Source: Narthecium ossifragum (Eukaryota > Streptophyta > Magnoliopsida > Dioscoreales > Nartheciaceae). Taken from it: a DNA stretch of 64,000 nt. Below the pieces are notes generated by a model. It did not search any database. It was not told where the DNA came from and saw only the letters and a program-made list of their open reading frames with translations. Shown here one piece after another: positions 22,271-32,493 of this stretch. Position 1 is the stretch's first letter; every line of letters starts with the position of its first letter. A program made the position numbers and the translations under genes. The stretch spans positions 26,069,717-26,133,716 of the forward strand of contig OY986966.1 of NCBI GenBank assembly GCA_963920575.1, read 5' to 3'.

Positions 22271-22289
22271 GGTGCGGATAGCCGCACCC
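22271..22289. repeat. MULE1 right terminal hairpin
   Basis: GGTGCGG ATAG CCGCACC is the inverse of the left terminus. A T-run (22290-22296) follows. Confidence 0.75.
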
Positions 22290-22398
22290 TTTTTTTAAAT
22301 TGAGTCTTTTGGCATTGGCTGACGAGGTCATTTCACTGTGACGAGACACAACTCTGCCGGTTAGGTGTTCCTACTATTCTTCTTTTCATTGGAAACTG

Positions 22399-23788
22399 AT
22401 GTGCCGAGCTGCAAGAAGTATGCGTCATGGCTACTCTGTTCGTCCCGGTGTGGGCTCTGGTGCAAGCTTCCTTTTTGATCGTTGGTGTGGGGGGATGGAT
22501 TTGGCACATAATCCTTGTTTTCTTAACATGGGAGCGAATAATTTGGAAGATTTGAGTGTTGATGATCTCCTTGTTGGGAAGGAATGGGTTCTTCGGGATC
22601 TACAAGTGCTTTTGGGTATTTCTTTGGGATCTTCTATTGCTAATATTCCAGTTCTAGAGGGGGGTGATGTGGGGGTGATGTATGGACTTGAGATTTCAAT
22701 CCATCAAGGAGAATATCTAGCAAATTTGCTTATCTTTTTCTTCTTTTACAAGAGGTGCCGGTGGAGAGATCTTCTATCTTTCCTAAGGAGGTTTGGTTAA
22801 ATCTTTGGAGGATGCCTGTGGCCCCTAAAGTCAGGTTTCTAATTTGGAAATTGCTACATGGAAGGCTTGCTACCAGGGACTTTCTTTGGCAACTTGGTTT
22901 GATCTGTGACTCTTCATGTCCCTTGTGTGGTTTGGCGCAGGAATCCCTACTTCACCTATTTTTCTCATGTCAATTTGTCTCTAGAATCTGGGCTATGCTC
23001 TTGCCTTCTTTTGTCTCCTTTGGATTTGAGGACCTAATTTTGCTTCTGTCATCCTCGTCGAGTTCCTTGGAGGTGGGAAGAAGAAAGACTTTGGTTGGTT
23101 TTGTTGTGTGGTCACTATGGCTAAATAGGAATGAGGTGTTGTTCTCGGGAGGAGGAGTCCATATTGAGATCTTATATTTACGGATTTGTCGTATGGCCGA
23201 GGAATTTTGGAGGTGCAAAGAGCAAAAACTTTGTATTTATGATGGTGTATTAGTAGAGGGGCATGGTGGTGGGATATCTATTGTGGTGGATGCGGCTTTC
23301 TCTGCTAGCACTGGGGCTGCAGTAGGTGTGATTATAAGAGATCAAGGTGGCCGGATCAAGACTGCGTGTTCCGAAGCTATTGTTGTTGCCTCTTGCGAAG
23401 AGGGAGAACTGCATGCTATTTATAGGGGTCTTTTGTTGGCTTCGCAGTTAGAGGTGTCAAGGTGTTTGGTGGTGTCAGATGCGAGGTTTATGGTTGCATG
23501 TATACATGGGTCTATCTCTTGGCCTCCTCATCTTGCTAGTTTATTGAGAGATATATGTGGGATGGCGGCGCGCTTTTTGGCAGTTGTCTTCAGATCTGTG
23601 CAACGAGATCGAGTTCGTGATGCGGATTATCTCGCCATGCTTGGTAAACATAGGCGATGGAGTCATTGTTGGGTCTTTGCTTCTGGATCTGAAGCTCCTG
23701 CAGATTTTCCTTTTTGTTCGTTTCCCTAGTTATGTAGTTTCTTTCCTGTAACTAGCCATTTTTGGCTGACTTACTCAAAAAAAAAAAA
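22399..23788 (+). mobile_element. 5'-truncated LINE with RNase H (copy 1)
   Basis: Two frames joined by a frameshift near 22755-22800 encode the 3' part of a plant L1-type ORF2. The zf-RVT segment is APKVRFLIWKLLHGRL through CPLCGLAQESLLHLFFSC. RNase H follows (VVDAAFSASTGAAVGVIIRD, EGELHAIYRGLLLA, VVSDARF) up to a stop at 23729. A short 3' UTR ends in A12 at 23777-23788. The 5' limit is unclear and no target duplication could be matched. Confidence 0.8.
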
Positions 23789-24907
23789 GTATTTTGACTA
23801 ACCTCTCTCTCTAGGGTTTTTTTTCACTCTCAAAGAAAACACACTCACATTAACCCTAATCCTAGCCTCTTATTCCCTTTTATACTCTCGAGTTACATTG
23901 AACTAGATTAACTCACAAACCAAGTCAGTTAAACAACTGGACCTTAAATCTACTTGAAACCCGTCTACCACGTTTTTGCACCTTGGGATCGATCCAAACC
24001 ATGTTGGGATGGATCCCAAATTCCATTCAAAAGCAGTTTACTCACTACGTCAACTTGGCACGGATCCGGACTATGTTGGGATCAATCCCAAATTCCATCC
24101 AGAAAAATGTTTTCTCCTTTTCTGAGCGGGATCGATGTCAAGTCCATTCGGATCAATCCCAATCCATTGTATGCCAAAGACCCAGAGTTGGGATCGATCC
24201 CAATCCACTGCTCGAGTGAGTTCTTCTTTTCTTCTTCCTTGCATCAAGGGATCCTCCAATGCTTCCATCTGAACTTCTCCTCCTCTCTACGCCGCATCCA
24301 GATGCTCCAATCATCTGAATTCCGTCTGTTGAGGTCTCATGAGGAGAGAACCCCAACATGGCAGTGATTAGATCCCATCTAATGATCGGGTCAAACCTAC
24401 ATTAAGTCGAGCTTAATCCGCCTTCATAAGCTAAAAACTAGATGAAGCATACTATATATTCAAGGCTAGAAATCATTTAGGCACGCGCCGTCCATTGGAC
24501 ATTTTTAAGGTTTAAATACGTTTCACAACCCTCAAGTTTGGTTTAAGTTTCAATTTATTTCTTCAAATTTAAATTGTTTTAATTTGGTCCTCTAAATTTA
24601 CAAAAACTTCACGGTAAGTTTGTTGACGTACCTTTGTTATCAACCTTCATGTAAGATCTTTCATTCGGGCTTTGGATTCAGCATGCAAAAATAGCTCATG
24701 GCCTTCAGTGGAGTGGATAAAAGTCTCATGCCTTTTTATTGCTTGCGAGTTGCAAGCAACATTTGTTTCGATAACATTAATAGGTGTTGACGTGTTGTTA
24801 CACGTACGGAATTACTACATGAGTAAAAATTAGAAGAAACATGATAGAGTGCATGCACACCAATATATATTGCTTGTAGGGCTGCATTTGATCGAGATTT
24901 GGAGGGT
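23789..24907. other. Intergenic, LTR-like remnant with GGATCGATCC-type words
   Basis: At 23985-24200 there are several copies of TTGGGATCGATCCCAA-like words (cores at 23987, 24008, 24130, 24151 and 24192), some 21 bp apart, recalling the dyads in the LTRs of this window. No coding frame is convincing. From 24380 to 24907 I see only AT-rich sequence, the 3' flank of the root-cap gene. Confidence 0.4.
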
Positions 24908-25767
24908 CTATTTCTTGCATACTATCCCAAGGCCACTCAATCCACTCCTGCAGGAGACATCGGCGAGTTCCTTCACCATGGCCACACCAGCTGCAGCGCC
25001 ACCGTTGCCGAAGCGAGCAACGGCACAGTCAGCGGCATATAAACCGGATGCAGAGTACTTGTCTGCGCCGCCCATGATCGGCATGTTGGACGAGATCTTC
25101 ACCTTGCTGACGTAGTCCTGTTGGTAGGTCTGCCCGAGCACACCTTCCACGTTGGTGGTGAGTGAGTGGAACTTGAAGCTCAGCTCAAGGTGGGCGAAGC
25201 AGTCGTCGGCGTTGATACCATACTTATGGATCCTAGAATCCTCTTCTGTGATCGGGACAACCCGCGCGCTGATCTTGAGCAGGCCATCGACCTCAACCGT
25301 AACCTCATTGGTGTCGGTCGGTCTGACGACGGTCACGACCGATCCTCCGGTCGATGACTGCCACTTGGCGCCATCCTCGGCCGGAAGAACCACCTGTTCT
25401 CCGTCCAAGGCGATGGCCAGGCGGTCGACATCGTCGTTCCAGGCGGCGGTCTTCTCGGCGCCGAGATAGAGCTGGTGGTCGCCGAAGAGGACCGCGATGG
25501 CCTGGACCCAGGTGTAGTCACGCTTCATGACGGGGTTCCGCTTGCCGATGAAGTGGGCGTTGATGTGGACGTTGGAGTCGGAGAGCAAGCAGAAGTCACG
25601 GTCTTTCCTGCCGTGGAAGTAGAAAGTGATGCCATCCCCACCAACGAACTGTGGGTCGCGGCAAACTCCTCCAGGCTTGTAGCAGTCTGCATCATACAAA
25701 TTGTCCAAATTAAGCAACAATGTCAATATAATTAACATCCATAACTCATACTTAACTCTCTATACAG

Positions 25768-25826
<59 letters not shown>

Positions 25827-26064
25827 TGATATATTGAATTCTGTTTCACTTACTGCAGACGGGGACGCAGCGCTCGCAGTCGATAGTGCATGACTGAGGG
25901 CAGGCGACAGGGCATGGCATCTTATAGGTGCAGGATGGGTACGTCTTCTTTCTGTCGCACGACTTCAACTTGGGTGCGCGAGGGTGATTACTAGCGGCTT
26001 CAGCGTAGGACACCAGGAGGATGGCAGCAACCAAAACAATCACGTAGCGAGAAAACAGCGCCAT
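24908..26064 (-). CDS. Root-cap family secreted protein, two exons
   Basis: Exon 1 is 25854-26064 and exon 2 is 24908-25686. The intron uses GTAAGT...GATGCAG, and the frame joins in phase 1, giving 329 residues. A signal peptide of about 23 residues (MALFSRYVIVLVAAILLVSYAEA) is followed by a Cys-rich stretch (CPVACPQSCTIDCERCVPVC). The conserved root-cap/LEA-related domain then follows (FVGGDGITFYFHGRKDRDFC, NVHINAHFIGKRNP, DYTWVQAIAVLFGDHQLYLG) up to GLSGLGIVCKK. Proteins of this family are secreted; members have been reported from root cap and reproductive tissues, but the biochemical function is not known. The frame is intact and GC-rich, unlike its surroundings. It is the first of two host genes here that look functional. 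Confidence 0.88.
25771..25824. repeat. (TA)27 microsatellite inside the root-cap gene intron
   Basis: An uninterrupted TA run fills about a third of the 167-bp intron, 30 bp from the donor site. Confidence 0.95.
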
Positions 26065-26154
26065 TGATTAGAATGGTGAGTCGATCTCGCTAGCTAGATC
26101 TAATGGCTGCGAGGGTGGCGGTGGTGTGTGGGCTGTTGCTGGTTCTCGCATCCC

Positions 26155-26297
26155 CTTTTTATAGGCTGCAGCTTGGACGTCGCTGGCCGGGTTGTTGAGT
26201 TGACTATTAAGATCGAGGGCGGTGCTCCAGCTTGGCTTGGCGAGTATCTTATGCATGCATGCATGCCGCCTAATCCGCTCCTCTACGCGATCACGTG
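26155..26297 (-). promoter_or_regulatory. Promoter of the root-cap gene: TATA box, RY words, G-box
   Basis: On the minus strand TATAAAAA lies at 26155-26163, about 95 bp upstream of the ATG. Tandem CATGCATG (RY-type) words are at 26250-26266, and a CACGTG G-box followed by GGG on the plus strand is at 26292-26297. G-box plus RY combinations are known from ABA/seed-type promoters. Whether they act here is inference. Confidence 0.55.
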
Positions 26298-26339
26298 GGT
26301 CACCTGATCTGATCACCGGGGCAGATGCGACCTAGCTCA

Positions 26340-26931
26340 AAGGAGTATACATGGCCGTCGGATTTGACAGGTGTCAATATCGAGCTCAGCTGGAGATAGT
26401 TGTATCGCACCTATTGATGATGTTGATGTCGCACCCGGCGGCGGCAGCGACGGAAACGGCCGGGAGTCTTTTTCTATTACCACTTGCCTATCAGCTCCGG
26501 GCGCAGACTCTGGCCATCCAAGAAGGCTATTACTGGTAGATTACAAGGTGATTACTGATTAAGCCATTCTTGAGTTGAGTGTAGATCGATATCAAGGATG
26601 CCTTCCTTTATTTTGCTGTGAGTCACTCGTGATCCAAGATTCAGATCCACTCCAACTTTTAAAAGAAAATTAATAAGTCAATAGCATTTTGCATCCATCG
26701 AGTTTACTACTATGCTTTAATCGCTTTGTAGACGTGAAACTTCGTGTCCGACTTCTAAAGTCAGCTCTCTGATGTTGGAAGAGAGAGAGAGAGAGAGAGA
26801 GAGGCCTTTTAGCCAGCCTGGCTAGTTTGCTAATAAAAGGACTTGAAGTCGAGTACTCCTTAATTTTATCTATTGCGGTGATTGTGAACCGTACATGTTA
26901 GATGGCGGGCAGCCGGGCATTGGGGTTCGGG
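26340..26931. other. Intergenic, with a (GA)n run
   Basis: No gene is supported. A GA microsatellite occupies 26781-26803. Confidence 0.5.
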
Positions 26932-27073
26932 CTTTTATTATTATTATCATTACTTAAGCCTGAAGCCCAGGGTGGAAAAAGAGGATTACAACGCAGATAG
27001 GGCGGGTCAAGAGCGCGAGCCCGTGTTGAACCAGCTAAGCTATCCGCTTCCGTGTTGAACCTCAACACTGGGA
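26932..27073 (-). mobile_element. LINE 3' end, minus orientation
   Basis: Read on the minus strand, a frame VLRFNTEADSLAGSTRA resembles the end of a LINE RNase H (compare EENQEADRLARAG in the neighbouring LINE). It is followed by a short UTR and a TAATGATAATAATAATAA tail. It is heavily 5'-truncated. Confidence 0.5.
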
Positions 27074-27077
27074 TATG

Positions 27078-28049
27078 AGATATGAGAAAACGGTGAGGGT
27101 TCGCACGTTCCTATGGAAGCTATGTCATGGGACGGTTCCTACGGAGGAAGGCCTACTGAGAATTGGAGTTGCGGAGGACGCGATCTGTCCTAGATGCAGA
27201 GATGGTGTGGAATCGGTCTTCCACTTGTTATTTGGTTGCGTTGAATCCCGAGATGTATGGAAGCGGATCTTTGGAAGGAATGAAGTCTTCAGAAGAACTA
27301 GAGGATGGGAGGAATGGAAAGATGTACTCCAGAGACCTACTAACTCGGATAGTTGGAGAGAACGCAAAGCAAAGGTAGGCTATGGCTTGTGGCTGCTTTG
27401 GAAAAACAGAAACATAGTGCTATTTGATGGAGGTGGAGACTCCCCTGTCGTTCTTGCCAGAACAATCCTATGGCAGGCTAAGGAGTGGGAAATGAAAGGA
27501 AGAGGAAACAAAAAGAAAAGGCCTAAAAGAGACGGTTTTGTGGTCATCAAAACCGATGCAGCGTTTTGTGCGATCTCGGGTGTAGCCGGGTTTGGGGCTG
27601 TCTGTCAGGAAGAAGAAGGTAGACCGGGTTGGAGTGTAGAGGAATGAGGAACTGCCAGCAATCCTATGGACGCCGAGCTCACTGCGATGGCAATTGCGGT
27701 GGAGAAAGCAAAACTCCGGGGCGCTAAACGGGTGATAATGGAGTCGGATGCGAAAGACCTTGTTGAGTGCCTTAATGGTCGGAGGGGATGGCCGGTCAAT
27801 CTACGAGGACGTCTTCAGCAAGTGTGTTGGTCTATGGCGGAGCTAGAGCAGATAGTTATGAGACATATTCCATGCGAGGAGAATCAGGAAGCGGACCGGC
27901 TTGCGAGAGCAGGGGTAAGACGTGCAGCCCAATTTTGATGTATTGGTTGCTCATGTAGGGAGGCTCACCCAGTTGTGAGAATTTTGTAATTTGTTATTTC
28001 CCCAACCCTAGGGCTCAACTTGTCAAAGAAAAAAGATATGAGAAAACGG
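27078..28049 (+). mobile_element. 5'-truncated LINE with a 16-bp target duplication (copy 2)
   Basis: AGATATGAGAAAACGG occurs at 27078-27093 and again at 28034-28049, bracketing a 940-bp insert. The insert encodes zf-RVT (FLWKLCHGTVPTEEGL, CPRCRDGVESVFHLLFGC) and RNase H (VVIKTDAAFCAISGVAGFGAV, then in another frame MDAELTAMAIAVEKAKL, MESDAKDLVECL, EENQEADRLARAG). It ends with CCCTAGGGCTCAACTTGTCA and an A-rich tail. One frameshift or stop lies near 27645. The perfect duplication shows target-primed insertion and little decay. Confidence 0.88.
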
Positions 28050-28930
28050 AGAAAATAAACTCGAAATTGGTTTCAAAACATGTTAAAGATCTCTTAGTAG
28101 TCAAGTCTTTCATATAAGAAACCTATGGCTGACTATGGGCTTTGGGCTTGGGAGCACGATTGGCATTATTTTGACAGTGTTTGAAGTAGGTATGTACGTA
28201 ATCGAGCCGAGCTGAGCCGAGCTTTGAGTTGCTTGAGCGCTCGAGCTCGGCTCTTTTAATCGAGCTTGAGCTCAACCAGTAAAGTCTTTCATTTCTTAAG
28301 AAGTTTACAAGATTTAAAATAGGAGAAAATTAAAAATTATATTAGGTTTTCATGAGATCCCTAATTATAGAAATTACCCGCTCATTTTTTGGTAAAGCTC
28401 GAGAAGTGTTGGGAAGGAAACCGTAAATCCCAATAATTAAAAGATATTAATTTGGTACCTCAATATCCAATAGACGTAGTTGGATATACGGGGAGCCCGG
28501 GTTTCGCTAAGCTTAGTGATATCAGAAAGCCTGTCATCATTGTAGGCAGCGCTCGCAACCGAAGGTTAGGCTGCTGATGAGAGAGCACCAATATCATGGG
28601 TGGGAGGAATGTGTCATTCCTCCTCCAGAATGAACGAGGCATTCTATTCCGACAATAATGGGAGAACCAAACGACAGAATGTCTTTTCGGAATGGAAAAA
28701 GACATTTCATTACAGCTAAATAGAATGGGTGAACGGAATGTGTCATAAATAACCGCCAAACAAAAAAAGAGAGAAAGTATCATGGCTTTTCCTGAAGCAC
28801 TTTAAAAGTGTTACATTCTTCCTTTTCTTCGTTTTGTAATCACCTCCTTCGTATCTTCCGTCCTCCACTCATCTATGGTCACATTTGATTATCATGAGAA
28901 TTGGAATGGGAACATGAGTAGGAAAGTAAT
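28050..28930. other. Intergenic with MITE-like blocks
   Basis: 28200-28275 is a run of GAGCTCGAGC/ATCGAGCCGAGC words like those at 51290-51620 and 58380-58640. 28600-28765 contains opposed GGAATG/CATTCC words suggesting a small foldback element. No gene is seen. Confidence 0.4.
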
Positions 28931-28933
28931 ATG

Positions 28934-29330
28934 CTAAAGCTTCATTTTCCCTTTTTCTAAGTCATAAGCTAAAACTTCAGTGCCTAATACAACGAAGACA
29001 ACATCTGAATTCTCGTGAAAGGCCAAGATAGTGGCCGGGCCGATGCGCCGGCCACCATCAAATATATGTGCATGGTCGTTTCGATGCTTCAGCCTCCAAA
29101 ACTGACAACTGTTGGCATGACCATCGAGGAACCATACTCTCAGTTTAACTACATTGCCTTTGGTCCTCATACTGGCACAACAGACATATCCTCCTAGCTA
29201 ATTTCCCAAGATGCGAAATGGCACCCTCGGGCGGGGCCTAGATACAATTGTCTCCCTCACGAGATCAAATATCAAGATGCCATTTTTAGTATAGAGCTCC
29301 TTGGTGACATAGAGACAAGTAATTTGGGTC
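28934..29330 (-). pseudogene. F-box-associated domain fragment
   Basis: On the minus strand, a first segment (TKELYTKNGILIFDLVRETIV) and a second (KLRVWFLDGHANSCQFWRLKHR, ILAFHENSDVVFVVLGTEVLAYDLEKGKM) resemble the C-terminal associated domain of plant F-box proteins. Stops and frame changes separate them, and no F-box is present. It is probably a gene relic. Confidence 0.4.
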
Positions 29331-29483
29331 AAGGACTACTTCAAAAGGTGCCTCTATGATCGTGCGAGCTCCCCAGCATCCTTTTTCGGAAGCAAATACT
29401 CGTAAAGTACTAGGAAACTCCTAGTACTTTGTTGGAATTGATTCAAAGGATGTTGCAATATGGAGAAGTGCAGGGATCATACG

Positions 29484-29885
29484 CTAAGAACATGTTGCCC
29501 CAGCAATTATATTTGTTTGGTGGTGGAACACTGGCCCATCTCTTTGCTGCAGGATTGCAGATGTAGTAATCGGTGCATACAGGAGAGGTGCATGTAGGAG
29601 AGTAGGATTGGCCCAGAAACTGGCCATTGCAGCAATAATCCTTGAGATATACAGGAAGCCGCGGGAGGAAGGCGAATGTTGTCTCAACTTGGTCGTCAGC
29701 AACATCCAGTAGACATATATGGCGAAGAGAATTCCCATGAGCTCAGCTTGCAGCACTGACGTGGTAATCGTCGAGCAAAGATGCCGACCATAAAACTGCC
29801 TCATCTTCTCCACAACAGATAGCCCCAATTCCAGCAACTCCACTACCTACATCAAACGAAGCATCGGATTGACACACGAGTAATT
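29484..29885 (-). pseudogene. LINE RNase H relic
   Basis: From about 29885 on the minus strand, SDASFDVGSGVAGIGAICCGE matches the start of the RNase H domain found in plant LINE ORF2. After a frame change it continues with SVLQAELMGILFAIYVYW. No tail or termini were found. Confidence 0.5.
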
Positions 29886-31366
29886 ACCTTGCTCTGCCAC
29901 AGGCTTCTCAACATTCCCTTGATTAATCAACAAGTATTCTCTAACCTGCCACACCTCTCTTTCCAAAGCATCCAGAGAGTATATATACTTACGCAGCTGC
30001 AGATTATTTTAAGAGTTTAATTGCAGCAGTATTTCTATTCTTACATAGAATCTGGAAGCAAGTTTCTACATTCAGCTGCAAAGGGTCAACTCCAGAGTCA
30101 AATCAACAGTTTCATCTCAAAAGGGTTGCTGCTATTCTCTCTTTATTTTGTCAGGCATGATAGCCATGCACATATATGGTAACATGAAATCAAACTATCA
30201 AGTAAAAATTTCTTTATGTAAAAGCTATTAGACGACACTGATCTGTTTTGGAGAATCTGCTTGCTAGGAAAAGAGATATGGTCTTTGTCATTCAATAATG
30301 TATGTTGTCGAAGGATCATCAGAACATACAAGTAGCCTAGGTGTCGCTATATGTCACAACAACATATAAATAGTTCAACTATATGTATAAAAAAAATTAC
30401 CAGCCTCGGCGCAACGCCGACGACCAAAACGGATCAAACAAAAAACCAACAATATAACCATACAGGTAAAGAAACATGCGGGGCACACCTTCGGCCCATT
30501 TATTCTACACATTCTCAGGAGTCATCACGCCCCGGTTAACAACATCTCTTGTTAATAGGGCTCGACCTCACATATGGGTCTATATATATATATATATATA
30601 ATACATATGTATATATATATGAAACAAGTTTCACAATTAACCATTAATTGCATAAGGAATATTAGTAATGATCTAATCATGCCAAAATTAAAGTTTAATC
30701 ATTCAAAAACCTACCAAATTAAGCATGTTAGTCCTAAATGCCGTTAGGAACATCAAATCCAAGGTTCAAGATGAATTAAGCTTGAAAAACCAATGAAATC
30801 CGAGTAAATACCCGAATTCAGATTTGCTATAGTAACACACAAATTGAAATCGATGAAAACTCGATCAATCGAAGTCCAAACAAAGTGAAACTTGAAATCA
30901 AGTAAAGTTAGGTGTAGATAAACATGGTAGGGGTAGTATATCCAAGATTTGGATCAAACGGATGTCGAAAATCTACTGAATTCACGGATTTTCAATCAAA
31001 ACTCTGTTTCATTGCAATTCCATAGACAATTCACTATAAATCGTACAAAAAGCTAAAATTAATGAAACTAGTGTGATCTGAAAGTAAACTCAAAGATCTA
31101 AAACTTTGATCTTAAAAATTTAATGATTTTGCGTATATATTAGCACAGATATCGAGCTTAAGCTGACTGGTTTTAAACTAGAGAGAGAAATTCGAGAATT
31201 ACGGAAAAATGGATGGTCAAAACATAATCAAATCACTTCCAAATCTTATGAAACTTAGATATGTTTAAGCTTAGAGAAGCAAGCTAGAGAAGAGAAATCC
31301 AAAAACAAACCATCAACCAACTTAACCTACCCTAAACAAGGGTCTAGGGGTAGAATCATTCTGGCT
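29886..31366. other. Non-coding; LTR-like debris in the right half
   Basis: Nothing is supported in 29886-30400. From about 30500 to 31360 the sequence resembles a degraded LTR. On the minus strand at 31030-31115, CAAAGTTTTAGATCTTTGAG and the downstream TTTGTACGATTTATAGTGAATTG are homologous to the module in the solo LTR at about 4688-4770. A short TA run lies at 30583-30602. Confidence 0.45.
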
Positions 31367-32071
31367 AAAGCGGACAATATTGTGTCGGGTGGGGGCCCTC
31401 GGGTGGATCCTGGTCGGACCGGGAGCCCGCGGGGCGGGGCCCAGTGGAGGGCCGGGGCGTTAGGAAGTCCGATCGATCGGTGGGTTTATCGATCGATCGG
31501 CTGCGGTGAGCCAAAAGCGGACAATATTGTGTCGGGTGGGGGCCCTCGGGTGGATCCTGGTCGGACCGGGAGCTCGCGGGCCGGGGCCCAGTGGAGGGTC
31601 GGGGCGTTACAGTATGGTATCAGAGCCGGAACCCAGCCGGAAATTGTGCCAGCGAGGACGCTGGGCCTCCAAGGGGGGTGGATTGTGAGGCCCGCTTGGT
31701 CTACCGGGGCGAGAAGATGCCTGCGCCTGGAGGGCGGGGCTGAGTCAGGTAGCCGGGTAAGCAACCCACAACGCTTGGGTATGGTCCGGGGTTCGGTATA
31801 AGTATATAGTAAGCTCTTAATAGATACAACGCGTTTTAAAACCGTAATGGCAATGAACCGCAGAAAAACTCCAGTGTTAAGCGTGCTTGGGCTGGAGTAG
31901 GTTTGGGAGGGGTGACCTCCCGGGAAGTCCGATCGATCGGTGGGTTTATCGATCGATCGGCTGCGGTGAGCCAAAAGCGGACAATATTGTGTCGGGTGGG
32001 GGCCCTCGGGTGGATCCTGGTCGGACCGGGAGCCCGCGGGCCGGGGCCCAGTGGAGGGCCGGGGCGTTACA
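31367..32071 (+). mobile_element. Cassandra-type TRIM retrotransposon
   Basis: The 3' LTR (31684-32071, TGTGAGGCCC...GGGGCGTTACA) is complete. The 5' LTR is only partly present (about 31464-31611, near-identical to 31925-32071), and a further copy of the LTR end lies at 31367-31462. Between the LTRs are only 72 bp: a primer-binding site complementary to initiator tRNA-Met (TGGTATCAGAGC, 31615-31626) and a polypurine stretch (CCAAGGGGGGTGGA). The LTR carries a 5S-rRNA-like segment. A coding-free miniature element with a 5S-like LTR is the signature of Cassandra. It is inserted beside the OTU fragment of MULE2. Confidence 0.8.
31864..31930 (+). promoter_or_regulatory. 5S rRNA-like segment in Cassandra LTR
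   Basis: AACTCCAGTGTTAAGCGTGC, then TTGGGCTGGAGTAG, GGGTGACCTCC-like and GGGAAGTCC follow plant 5S rRNA from its middle to near its 3' end, including the region of the A and C boxes. In Cassandra this segment is believed to supply a pol III promoter. It is not a functional 5S gene: the first third is missing and it has substitutions. Confidence 0.8.
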
Positions 32072-32493
32072 GAGTGATAAGGGCTCGAACAGCCGCTCCG
32101 CTGGGCTATCTTGGCGAGTTTCCAGAATGGTTGACAAAATATATTAAGCATGTTAAGGATGTTACATCAGATGGTAACTGCGGCTTTAGAGCGATAGCCG
32201 GGCTATTGGGCTACGGCGAGGACAACTGGTCCCAAGTGAGGAACGATCTTATCAATGAGTTGCGTGATCACTTCGAGGGCTACCTTAAGTTGTATGGGAA
32301 TGAAAAGCGTGTTCACGAGCTTATGTACTCATTGTCATTTCTCGAAGACAACCCTCTACCCGATCGGTGGATGACCATACCGGACATGGGTTATCTTATT
32401 GCATCACGATACTCGGTTGTCCTACTTCACATTTCCAGAAGACAATGCGTGACCTTATTGCCACTTTGGACAGCAGCGCCCCCGAAACCGGCA
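32072..32493 (+). pseudogene. OTU protease fragment of MULE2
   Basis: The frame GEFPEWLTKYIKHVKDV, SDGNCGFRAIAGLLGYG, then SLSFLEDNPLPDRW and VVLLHISRRQCVTLLPLW matches the MULE1 OTU domain at high identity. It breaks off after TAAPPK, where PMD sequence is joined. The catalytic His segment (VNENHF in MULE1) is missing, so the fragment cannot be an active protease. Confidence 0.8.

Larger units (their letters stand above)
840..22289. mobile_element. MULE1: large Mutator-like element with PMD and transposase-OTU genes
   Basis: The left terminus reads GGGTGCGGCTATCCGCACCA. The right terminus, read inward on the minus strand, starts GGGTGCGGCTATCCGCACCA and continues with the same words (TTTGGACTCAACAC-like). 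Inside are a PMD gene on the plus strand and a FAR1/MULE-type transposase followed by an OTU protease on the minus strand. About 14.6 kb of the span is later retrotransposon insertions (solo LTR 3305-5839; Athila 8614-20719), so the element itself is roughly 7 kb. No clean 9-bp target duplication is visible. The left flank TTATATAAA and the right flank TTTTTTTAA agree only partly. Confidence 0.8.

Noticed and set aside
31382..31801. 139-codon GC-rich frame
   Set aside because: It is part of the Cassandra LTR and internal region, and the opposite strand is equally open.
31864..31930. Functional 5S rRNA gene
   Set aside because: The first third of 5S rRNA is absent, bases differ, and the segment is embedded in a Cassandra LTR.
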